A stretch of 64,000 nt of DNA from Symbiodinium natans. Taxonomy: Eukaryota > Sar > Dinophyceae > Suessiales > Symbiodiniaceae. The translations under genes and the position numbers were made by a program. This document shows, piece after piece, positions 28,060 to 37,900 of this stretch. The stretch covers positions 1 to 64,000 of the forward strand of contig CAJNDS010001780.1 of assembly GCA_905221605.1 (NCBI GenBank), given 5' to 3'. The notes beneath the pieces are model-generated. The model did not search any database. It had not been told where the DNA came from and saw only the letters and a program-made list of their open reading frames with translations. The first letter of the stretch is position 1. Every line of letters starts with the position of its first letter.

Positions 28060-31000
28060 TGGCGAGCAGCAAAAATCTTGATGTGCTTGATGGTTGTGCT
28101 TGCGCTTGTGATGTTGGCATGAGTGGCATGGTTGGCATGAGTGGCATGGTTGAGCATGTGTGTGTTGGTGAGCTTGATCAGGAGAAAGCACCGGCCCCAG
28201 ACGGCGACCAGGCGTGGTTGCTACGTGGTGATCAGGAGTTGCTTCACCAGGAGTTATGGGGAAAGGTTCACCGTGAGCATGTGTTGCGAAGTCATGTTCC
28301 TTTTAATTCCAGCTGTGAGCATTGCGTGCGTGGTAGAGGCCTTGAACCAGCTAGGAAAATCGAGAGGGATTCCGGAGAGGGAGCCCAAAAGGAGGTTCAG
28401 ATCGACAAGTTCTTCTACAAGGGGATTTGGTTCCTGGTGTTGGTGCTTGTTGGTTGCTTTGCCATCGGAACAGTGATGTACCGTGAAGTTTCAGGACCGC
28501 GTGGAGCAGCAGCGCGTGAGGTGATGCTTGGAGAGATGTCGGCGTGGGGACGTAGTGTTGGCTTGGTTGGAGTTGAAGCGCGTGACTTGTCGGTTTGCGT
28601 GAAGTCGGACCTTGAGGGGGTGGTGAAGAACCTTGCTCAGGGTTTCGCTGATACCATGACCGTTGGTGCGGTTGAGGTGTCTGATGTTCCGGTTGGTCGG
28701 CACGCCCCGGTCGCAGAGAGGGCCATCCGAACATTGAAGGAAACCGCGAACACGTTGTGCGCCGGACTGGAGCAAGTTGGCCTAGAGCCATGTGGCAGAG
28801 GAGTTAGCTTTCTTCTCTCTCACTGTGCTCAGGCACACAACCGCTACCAAATTCAGCCTGGATCGGCAATGACTCCTGAACAACGTAGTTTAAGAACTAT
28901 GAGGCAGCCTCGGGCGATATACGTCTGGGGAGCGTCAATCTTAGCCACACCTCCACCGAGTCTAAGACAATCCATCACGGGCAGATATGGACAGGCTGCG
29001 TACTTAGGCCCTGAAGTCGCGGGTGGCAGTCATCTGGTGCAGTTCCGACTGAAGGATGGTTCGTTGAAGATTGCTCGGTCAGCCCGAATCAGGATGTTGG
29101 TGCCCATGACCTTTGAGTTGTCAGCCTTGCGTGGTATTTGTCGTATGTTGCCCGAGCGTGCTGGTGACGTTGTGCGTGGCTTGCCAGCGGTTGACCAAGG
29201 GAACATGCGTGATCTTCCAATCCCAAACACCGAGACTCGCGGACCGCCAGCATCGTGGGTCGAGGAAAATGGCAGGACCCCGAGGTGTCGAGCGTGTCGA
29301 TTGAGGGGTGTTCCGGCGGACAAGGCGTGGCACACTCAGAAGTGTCGTGACAGATACGCTGCGTACGTGAAGAGCTCTTTTGATCCGAATCAGTTTGTGC
29401 TTGATGATGCCCAGCATGAGTTGGAGATCGAAGGAGTTGAGCTTGATCTTGGTTCGCGTGCTTTTGGTGAGCTTGACGTCGGGTTGGAGTTGCCTGATGA
29501 TGTGCAGGATTATGAACCGACTGAAGATGAGGGAGAGCGAGGCCTCGGTGAGTCCTTCTTGCCTGAAGGGGTGCTTGAGGGTGAACTTCGTCCCGGAGAC
29601 TCTGTTGGAGTTGAACCTGCAGCTTCAGAAGAGGCTGACTTCATGGAAGTTGAGCCAGAAAGCCTGGATCGGGTGCCAGAACCAGAGTCCGATGCCATGG
29701 TCAACAACGTCTTGTTCCGTGAGTCGTTGGGTTTCGCCGCTGTTGCAAATCCCAGTACCGGAGGACAGACAGTGAAGCTTGGTGGTGAGACTCTTGTGGT
29801 TGAAATGCCCTCGTCTTCCAAGGATGATGTCACCGGACATGCATTGGACCTTGGTCTGACCTACGAAGGCATGTTGCGTGAGTTGAGTGCGCTTGAATCC
29901 CTTGCAGTCGGTGATGTGATTTGGCATGTGGATCCGAAGCAGAAAGTGATATCCACAAGATGGGTGTCAAATGCGAAGCTGGAGCGGATTGACGGCCAAG
30001 AAAGACCACTGGTCCGTTGTCGGGTTGTTGCGCGTGATTTCGCACAGGGAGCAACGGCTGCTCAGCTTGGCATTTCTGCGGCGACCAGCTCAGCCGAGGC
30101 ATTGAGGACCTTCCTCTTTTATGCCGGCTCGAAGAGGCAGAACGTCGTAGGTCTCGACGTCAGTACGGCGTTCTTGTTCGCAGAATTAGAAGAAGAAGAC
30201 GGCACGGTAGTGGTGCGGCTCCCTGCTGGAGTTACCGGTCCCAATGGAAGGCCTGGGTTCATGCGACTTCGCAAGGCTCTTTATGGTTTGAGAGCTGCGG
30301 CCCAGACCTGGGCTCGTCATCTCGCAAAGCTCCTCAAGCGCCTCTGCGACCTCACTCCATGTGAAACGGAGCCATGCCTCTTCTCAGGTGTGGTTCTCGA
30401 TGGACAGAGGGTGGCAGTGTTGTGCTACGTAGACGATCTCCTCATCAGCGGCGACAGCGACGAGGCCATATACTACGTGGTGGAGAAGCTTAAAAGCGCG
30501 GTGAAGATCAAGGTGACCGCTGATTTGGATCGTGATCAGCAAATCACGTTTCTTGGTCGTCAGATCACCAGGAAGAAGGGCGAGGACTCTTTGGTGATTG
30601 GCATGGCAGGCGAGTACTACCAGGAGATCTATGAGGGTTTTGGACTTGGGAAGGGCCCGAAGTCTTGCCCGACGCCACCGAATCTTCGAGAACTTTACGA
30701 CAGAGAAGAAGAAGTCTTGGAGCGGGAGTTGAGCTCAGAAGCTGCTGCTCGATATCGCTCTACGTTGGGACGCCTTTCATGGTTGGCCATGACGCGTGTG
30801 GATCTAGCATATTATGTTTCCATGCTAGCTCGAGGCCAGGCCAGTCCACGTGAGAAGCATGAACGTGCGATGCGGATGGTATTACGGTATCTCCGGCATG
30901 TTCAGGATTTTCGACAAATCGTCCATCCAGTTGATGAGCGGAGCCTTCGGTTGGATTGCTACGTGGATGCGTCATGGGGCAGTGAGAGGAGCGTTGATCG

Positions 31001-32177
31001 CAAGAGTGTGAGTGGTGGTTGCATCATGCTTGGTGGTTTCTGCTTGAAAGCGTGGTCACGGCTTCAACAAGCTGTCGCTCTCAGCTCAGCAGAGTCGGAG
31101 TTGTACGGATTGGTTGAGGGAGCGAAGGAATCACTTTCAATCCGAAGGGCAATTTCCCACGTGTTTGGATGGGAGGAGTTGTGCGCACCGCACCTCTTTT
31201 GCGACTCCGAGGCCGCCGTCGCCATCAGTCGGGCTGACGGCTTGAGGCGTGTCAGACATATAGATCTGAGAGCATGCTTTATACAAGATCAGCTCCGACA
31301 GCGACTTCTCTTCATCTTCGGAGTGCGAGGAGCCTCCAACGTCGCAGACCTCTTCACAAAATCGTTAGATGCCCGGACTACGTTGAAACACATGTTGAGC
31401 CTTGGTTTGTCCGAAGTCACTGTTGCAGCTTGCGTTGGTGAGTTGGCGTGTTTCGTTGGCTTGCTTGGTGCTGCTGTGGCTGGCAAGGATCATGTATCTC
31501 TTGCAGATCGGTATCGTTTGATGGAGTTTGCCAAGTGGTTGGTGGTTGAGTTCTGTGCGCCTCCCATGTCGAGCATGTTGGCTGCTTCGCGAGCGTGCTC
31601 CTGGGTTGGTGTGTTGACTGTCAGTGAGGCAGATGACGGCGGAGACCCGGCCACTACAGCGCAGCTTCAACAGATCTGCACTCTCCACATTCGCAGGGGG
31701 GGTTTCGTCTACTTGTGGGCCAGTACTCCGTGCACCGGTGGTTGTCTGTACCAGCATCTACATGCACGTGATCCCGCCTACAGACGCGGTCGCTTGGCAC
31801 GGCACTGGTCGCTACACAGGAAGCTGTGGAAGGCTTTTATGTCGCTGTGTGACTACGTCCATGCTTGGTCGATCGAGTGGCCCCGAGCCTGTGCTTACTG
31901 GTCATGGAACCAGACTATCCGTTTTCTGCAGTCGCGACCGTACATGTTGCACGATGTGTTGGTTGACGGTTGCTCGCTTGGCATGCGTGGTCGAGATGGC
32001 GAGTTGATCTACAAACGTTGGCGTGTCATCACGACGATGGAGTCGGTTGCTCGCAGCTTGTCGGTCTTTCGATGTCCAGGTGTTGGTCATCCACATTCCG
32101 CCAACTTCGATCTCAAGAATACCCAGCACTACCCGGAGAAGTTGACGAACGCTTTCTTGCACGCGTTAAACGCATGA
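28060..32177 (+). CDS. pol: Copia-1 integrase, reverse transcriptase, RNase H and C-terminal extension
   Basis: The frame is open from 27996; copia homology starts near 28060. Integrase: a His/Cys region with FNSSCEHCVRGRG, then Asp in VQIDKFFY (nt about 28402), Asp in VKSDLEG (nt about 28604) and Glu in APVAERAIRTLKE. RT: RTRVV-like RCRVVARDFAQG, GLDVSTAFLFA, RKALYGLRAAAQTW and YVDDLLI (nt about 30427). RNase H: CYVDASWG (nt about 30961), SSAESELYGL, LFCDSEAAV and NVADLFTK. After RNase H comes an extension of about 260 residues with WASTPCTGGC (nt about 31716) and SIEWPRACAYW (nt about 31869), which recall the PC and ENP motifs of cytosine methyltransferases. Confidence 0.88.
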
Positions 32178-32251
32178 CACCGCGAGATTTGCTCAAAGTT
32201 TTTCCTCTTTTACTTTGCCTTAGGTACGGTGTATAGAGCATAGGACGTGCC

Positions 32252-32689
32252 ATGGCTGATATGGTTGAGGTTGAGAACGCTGTGAGGCGCACTTGGGTTC
32301 GAGAGCTCTGGATGCGATGGGTTCCTCAGCAACAGGTGGAAGTCAGTTTGATCGCCTTCCTTGCGATGTTTTCCTTGGCGATGCTTGGCAGCTTCCTCGC
32401 TGGAATCTTTGTGCAGCAATACCGACAGCGTCACAGCCATATTCTATCTTTGAGTGAGCTTCTTACCTTTCTTCCGGTGGAACAAAGTCGGAGAGCAATT
32501 ATCACTACGCGGCATGGATACGCTTTTCATGTTCGCAGCGATTGCCCCGCCCTGCGCAATACCCACCCAGGCAATCTGCAGCGTCGAGTTGCTTGTGAGC
32601 TTTGTCTGCAATACTTGCGCGTGGACCAGCCGACACCCACCGTGTCGAGGGGGGGTGTAGAAGTTCGAGAACTGTGCGTCATCCTGTGA
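32252..32689 (+). CDS. small membrane-type ORF between pol and 3' LTR of Copia-1
   Basis: The ORF has 145 residues and an ATG in GTGCCATGGCTG. It has one strong membrane segment (VSLIAFLAMFSLAMLGSFLAG, about residues 31-51) and a later Cys/His cluster (FHVRSDCPAL...RRVACELCLQYL). It overlaps the polypurine tract and the first bases of the LTR. The position is that of an envelope-like ORF, but it is far too short for a typical envelope protein and no fusion or receptor motif is visible. The function is unknown. Confidence 0.5.
   Translation: MADMVEVENAVRRTWVRELWMRWVPQQQVEVSLIAFLAMFSLAMLGSFLAGIFVQQYRQRHSHILSLSELLTFLPVEQSRRAIITTRHGYAFHVRSDCPALRNTHPGNLQRRVACELCLQYLRVDQPTPTVSRGGVEVRELCVIL
32649..32655 (+). 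promoter_or_regulatory. Copia-1 polypurine tract
   Basis: A G-run (GAGGGGGGG) lies directly before the TG of the 3' LTR, where plus-strand synthesis would be primed. Confidence 0.65.
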
Positions 32690-33057
32690 GGGTGCGACAC
32701 GGTGAGTTTTGCAGTTTGCAGTTTTGTGTGCATAGCTTGGAGTCTGCTCAGCTTTTGAAGTTTTCCCAGTAGCCTGAGTACGATTAGTGGTGCAAGAACG
32801 TTTTGCCTCGTAGGGAACCACTCTCGTCGAGTTTCGTGACTTGAGGGTAGTTTTGGAGGTCTTTTAAGCCGAGCTGGCAAGTTGGAGAGCTGTGATACGT
32901 TTTCCACTTTGGCTCAGGTGACGAGCACTGGTGTGAGTGCTGCAAGCCAAAACAGAAGTGTTGTCCGAGTGTCTGAGCTTGCTTGCTTGGTTTGGACTTG
33001 TGTGAGTTGGCTTGGTTGTCTCCTTGGTGCCTTGCTTGGCATCTTGGGTTTTTAACG
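32656..33057 (+). repeat. Copia-1 3' LTR
   Basis: About 402 bp, starting TGTAGAAGTTCG and ending TTTTTAAC(G). It retains the segment missing from the 5' LTR. It contains CCACTTTGGCTCAGG (32904-32918), two mismatches from the spliced-leader 3' end at positions different from those in the 5' LTR. Confidence 0.85.
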
Positions 33058-33933
33058 CTTTGTTTAACAGGAAGGTCTTCCACAAGTTTAAGTCTTTGCA
33101 TCTGGCCACACGGCTGTGCGACACAAGCTCTCAAAGCCAGAGTTTGCAAAACCTTCAATGTCAAAGTTTGGAACGGTGCCACGTGGGTCATGCAAGAGCG
33201 TGTGGGTGGCACTCAGAAGCGGACGGCTTTTTCGACAGCTTCAGACGTAAAGTCGGCAAGCCGTTCAACACGTTAGGTCCCACATTGGAAAGTGCGGACA
33301 AGATGGAGCAGCATATGCACGGACCCCTTCGTGCTGCGCAAGAACTTGCTGCAGTGCCATGCTACAACATTGACAGCGAGTCGGAGGCCATGAGTGCCCT
33401 TTTTTCAAAGAAGACGACTTGTCATCCAATATATTCGCAAGCGTTTCAACCTGTCAATAGCAGTATGCTTTGCAAAGACTGCCTTGCAGTTCTTGCGCAA
33501 AACGGTCCCTTTGCGTCTGAATGTGTTGGAGTTGCGGGGTTTCAGGTTGCCGGGCCAGGTTTTCAAGGATGTGAGGCTGCGGGTTGTTGTTTGGGGTCTC
33601 GAGGCACAGCTCTTTGGCCGCGGCCTTGTAGGGCATTCTTTGCACGCTGCCCTTTATATGCGCGGCGCCGTGCGCGGTTGGCGCCATACTTCCTGCGTCG
33701 CCTTCTTATTATGCGCGGCGCCACGCGCGGCTGCTGTTTTCCTTCTGCCGCGCCGGCGCCGCGCCCTTCGGGCGCGGCGCAACTCTTTCTTTCTTTTTGT
33801 TAATTTTTAACCGCGCGCCACGCCGCGCCCGGCCAAAGATGTTCTTACGGTCCATTTCCAACCATCGATACTCTCTAGCGCACAACTTTGAGCGCCTGAG
33901 CACCATCGGAACACCATCCTTTGTCTTTGACCT
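33058..33933. other. unassigned region after Copia-1
   Basis: No recognised gene. It contains a GC-rich stretch (33655-33835) with two related GCGCGGCGCC...CGCGCGG blocks and a perfect 10-bp stem (33756-33765 with 33771-33780) around a CTTCG loop, followed by a pyrimidine-rich tract. Confidence 0.4.
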
Positions 33934-34326
33934 CTATGTTCGAACAAACTTTGTGCTCAGACGTTTCACACGAAGGGTTTCTTTTCTGATAAGTCGCTGG
34001 ACCTCATATTCATCGGAAATTGCACGCAGTTCATCGGCATCGAAGTCAGGCTCAACGGGGAACCACAGGTGACTCCAGATCTTTGAGTTTTTTGCTTTGA
34101 CAATGCACCTGCTATGCCAGACTTGCACATCTTCAACCCATTCTTCATGGACCTTAGGATTCAGACCACTCTTCAGGCTGCTCAGTCTCTTCGTCATTGA
34201 CAGCAAACTCTTTATCAAGCACGCGACGGATTCTGGGAATCTTTGCAGGTTGGGACAAGGTTGCATTTCTGCTCGAGCAACAAAGTTTTGCGCGAACACT
34301 CTTAAACTGCTGCCTAAACCCTCCAC
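33934..34326 (-). pseudogene. possible retroelement pol fragment
   Basis: A - strand frame of 130 residues contains HEEWVEDVQVWHSRCIVKAKNSKIWSHLWFP and DELRAISDEYEVQRLIRKETLRV, which resembles the region upstream of the RT core in dinoflagellate copia polyproteins. No catalytic motif is present. It could equally be an unrelated ORF. Confidence 0.25.
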
Positions 34327-34558
34327 AGAGGGGGAGGCATGGTCGCGGCTTCAGGGGGGAGCTTTAGGGGGGCTTGAAGGGGGCTTAAAAAGAGGGGCTT
34401 AAAGGGGGGCTTTAAGCCCCTTGAAACGGGGGGGCCTTAAAAGGGGTCTCTAAGGGGGCTTTAAAGGGGGCTTAAAGGGGGTTCAAAGAGTTTTCAAGGG
34501 GGGCTTCAAGGGGGGCTTAAAGGGGGGCTTAAAGGGGGGGCTTAAAGGGGGCTTTAAG
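34327..34558 (+). repeat. G-rich array, left part
   Basis: Imperfect tandem copies of a unit near GGGGGGCTTAAA (11-12 bp). The array continues at 43325 on the other side of Copia-2, so the element landed in it. Confidence 0.85.
34554..34558 (+). other. Copia-2 target-site duplication, left
   Basis: TTAAG immediately before the 5' LTR is repeated at 43325-43329 immediately after the 3' LTR. Confidence 0.85.
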
Positions 34559-34771
34559 TGTTAGGATGATTGGTCAGATCACCTTTGTATCCACACAGAG
34601 ATGCATTGGTCACCAGAGGATTGCTGGATCAACTTTGGCTCAAGTCGGAAAACATTGAGCTCGAGTGATTGCATCACACAGCAGAGTTGGTGCTTGTGAT
34701 TGTGCTTGATTGAATTGAGCAGTTCTGAGATCACCTGATTGAGTAGACGATTTCGCTTTTGTAAAATTTCA
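34559..34771 (+). repeat. Copia-2 5' LTR
   Basis: 213 bp, TGTTAGGATGATTGG...TTTTGTAAAATTTCA, identical to the 3' LTR. It contains TTTGGCTCAAG (34634-34644), an exact 11-base match to the spliced-leader 3' end. Confidence 0.93.
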
Positions 34772-34783
34772 TGGTAGCGGAGC
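34772..34783 (+). promoter_or_regulatory. Copia-2 primer binding site
   Basis: TGGTAGCGGAGC directly follows the LTR, the same 12 bases as in Copia-1; presumed initiator tRNA-Met primer. Confidence 0.75.
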
Positions 34784-34920
34784 ACTGGACGAAGTCCAAG
34801 GGCTCCTGAAAGATTGTCTAGATTCGTGATGGCAGTATTTGGGAACTTTCAAGGTCTAGGAGGAGAAATCAAATTGTTTCCAGGCTGGAAGGTACTTATG
34901 ACCCCTGCATTGACCAGCAC

Positions 34921-37900
34921 TTGGAAGATTTCGAAGCAGCAAACTGTCCGAATCAAAGGTTAGTTGATTTCAGCAGACAATTGCACTACCTTCTTGCACA
35001 GATCACAGACGGCCCCGCCAGATTGGTCGTGAGATTGAACGAAAGCGGAAATGGTTTTGAGACCTGGAGGCAATTGTATGAACGCTTTGCATTGCCTGAC
35101 AGAGCCAGGGGAGTGAGCTTGTTGAGTAGATTGCTGGACTTCAGATTCCGAGACGCCTCATTTGAAGCGGATTTGACGGAGTTTATTTCATTGAAGAACA
35201 AGCATGAGAAAGCCACAGGAAAGCTCCTTGATGATGACCTATTGGTCACTCTGATGGTCAACAAAACCTCAGGCGCATTGCAGCAACATTTGCGCCTCAA
35301 CGTTGATGCATTGACCACGTTTTCCGATGTTGTACAGATTGTGAAACAGTACTACCAGAGCAGGCATTTAGCCAATTGGAGGTCACCAAACTCTTCAGAG
35401 GGACCAGTTCCCATGGACATAGGTGCATTGAAAGGAAAAGGAAAAGGATTCAAAGGCTACAAAGGAAAGGGCAAAGGATTCAAAGGAAAGAGCAAAGGAT
35501 ACAAAGGAAAAGGCAAAGGAAAGAATTGGAAAGGCAAAGGAAAGAAAGGATTCTACAAAGGCACAGGAAAAGGAAAAGGAAAAGGAAAAGGAGGAAAGAT
35601 TGGAAAAGGGCCCGACTCAGGAACAGGATGTTTCATTTGTGGTTCGCAGTCGCATTGGAGCAAGCATTGCCCTCAGAATCGACAGTCAATGATTGCAGAG
35701 AGTGGAGAGTTAGGATATGAGTGCACAGAAGAAGAGAATTGGCCTGAAGACATTGTTGACACCAGCTGGTGGTATGACGATTGGCAGAGCGCTTTGTACA
35801 GTGAAGAAGACTGGACGTATTGGGACGACGATTCCTGGTACGGTCAGGACTGGTATGATTCCTCTCAGGACTGGTCTGAGGATTGGTCTGATTGGAGCTT
35901 AGGCGCGCAACCGGTTTTTGCTGCCTCTGGCAGCGCATTGAGCAGAGAGGTACCCAACACAGGCTCGCCACCATTGGCGACCCAAGAGACTGCAGCAGCA
36001 GTCACCATTGAGAGCACTGAGCGGAGTGAAGAGAGAGAACCATTGACTCCTCAACTTGCTTCGAACAATCCATTGCTTGAGAGCCCCAGAAGGTCTAGTG
36101 TAGCCCCCAGGCCTGTGAGACCTAGCCTTACAAGTAGATTGTTCGTAGGAGCTTTGATGCTGATTGGAACATTGTCAGCCTCTGTTCCTCCACATCCTCG
36201 CAGTGCAGATGATGTGATTGTCGACAGAATGATTGGCAGTCACACCCCACATGATGACAGTAGCAGTGAGTCAAGCATTGAAGGTCAGAGCGAACTAGTG
36301 CCGAACCCAACTGGCATTGGGATTGACCGCTTGTCTGATTTCCACATACAGTCAGGCATTGTCGACAGGAGTTGGATTTTATTCGACTCTGGTGCATCAG
36401 CAAATTGCTGTCCACCTTGGTTCGCATCGGACTATCCATTGCACCCAGTAGGCAGTGATTGCCCGGCGCTTAGAAGCATCTCAGGCAAGACATTGTCCAT
36501 CTTGGGGAAGCGTATTGTTGAACTTGACTGCAATGGCCACTCATTGTGCGTGCAGTTCTATGTGTGTGAACACATTCCTTTCCCATTGGTCAGTGTGTCT
36601 AGATTCTTGCTTCAAGATTTTTGGACAATCATGGCAAAGGATTTCATGGCATTGATGACACCGTCAAATCAAACCGTGCCCATTGTTCGGCAAGGCACCT
36701 TGGTGTATCTCACCCCTACTGTCATTCCCTACTCAGCCTATTCAGGCCCCCGAACTGAATTGGAAATCAGTAGCCTCATGGATGACCTCGATCTTGAGAC
36801 CATTGATCTTGAGTTGAGAGGCATCACTGATTCCACTCATTGTGAGTATGATCATCTTTCAAAGATTTCTTCATTGGTTGCGATGGCACAAGCTAGAGCA
36901 AGATCCAAACCAGCGTTCGCCAGAACTGTTGCTGCCAAACGAAAAGCAACAAAGAACATGGATTATTGGGAGATTGATGATCCAAACTGCCTCCTGATCA
37001 GGCATCATGTGAAAACAAGACGAGCTATGTTCGGATTGACTCGTCTTCGTAGCTCATTGCCTGTTGCTGAGGACAGATTGACTGGCGCACGCGTCACTAA
37101 GGTGCGGTATAAGGATGGTACCGAGCAGGTCTATCGCGATGCAGATTGGAGATCTCTTGAGGATCCGGATGCTGCATTGTCTGGTGATTGGACGGGCACC
37201 ACTGAGTTTGCATTGTATCCTGCTAGCGGACAGCTGGAAACAGGCGCGAAACGCACGCGCGAACGCACGCGTCCGCAAGAAGCATTGTCTTCTTCGCCCC
37301 GCCCGACCCGCCCCATTGAGAGTGTTCCGAGCCGAGGGACCGAGAAAGAATCAAAGAAAGTTCGCATTGTCTCGAAACAGCCGGAGAAACCGCAATCCGC
37401 GACTCGATCTGCCCCGTCGACATTGGAACAAGTGTCGCGCGGAGAGTCGCAGCTCGGAGATAGCGAGATTGCTATTCTCAGAAGACTTCGCTCGATTGGC
37501 GAGTTCAATGCGAAAATGCGTGAAGATTTGGTGCGGCTCTATCACACTCTCGATTCGACAACAAACAAAGAGCGAACCACCGACTATTGGCTTCAGTTAC
37601 CAAACTATTGGGTTCGTATGGTTCATCAGAAACGCACAGATACTGTGCACCCGGATGATGAGCCTTCCCCAATTGCAGAACAGAGCCTAGGTGATTTGCT
37701 TACTGCTGAGCGTTACACATACATTGTGGAATCGCAGTTCCCTGAGTTGAACGGCTCAGAGATTGAAGACCTGTGGTGCACCATGCTTGATCCTGATGGT
37801 GTTGAAACGGAACCTAAGGAAGATCCTAGGCGAGAATTGTATCATGTTTGGAGAGGCTTTGTTGTCTTCGCGTCGGTGCCTATTGAGGTAGGAAGGCCCA

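Larger units (their letters stand above)
15398..33057 (+). mobile_element. Copia-1 LTR retrotransposon with nested insertions
   Basis: Direct repeats at 15398-15643 and 32656-33057 both start TGTAGAAGTTCGAGAACTGTGCG and end TTTTAAC(G). They enclose, in order, gag, protease, integrase, RT and RNase H, which is the Ty1/copia order. A tRNA-Met-type primer site follows the 5' LTR and a G-run polypurine tract precedes the 3' LTR. The protease-integrase interval contains a foreign ORF and a 9-kb YR element. The LTRs differ by substitutions and by a roughly 120-bp deletion in the 5' copy, so the insertion is old. No clear 5-bp target duplication was found. Confidence 0.88.

Noticed and set aside
15393-33062. 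A 5-bp target duplication for Copia-1
   Set aside because: Bases next to the two LTRs (TTGTG and GCTTT or CTTTG) do not match.
33756-33793. Bacterial rho-independent terminator
   Set aside because: Hairpin plus T-rich tract, but all other evidence is eukaryotic and no bacterial gene precedes it.
33012-33803. A 263-codon + strand gene after Copia-1
   Set aside because: It starts inside the LTR, changes composition in the GC-rich stretch and shows no motif.
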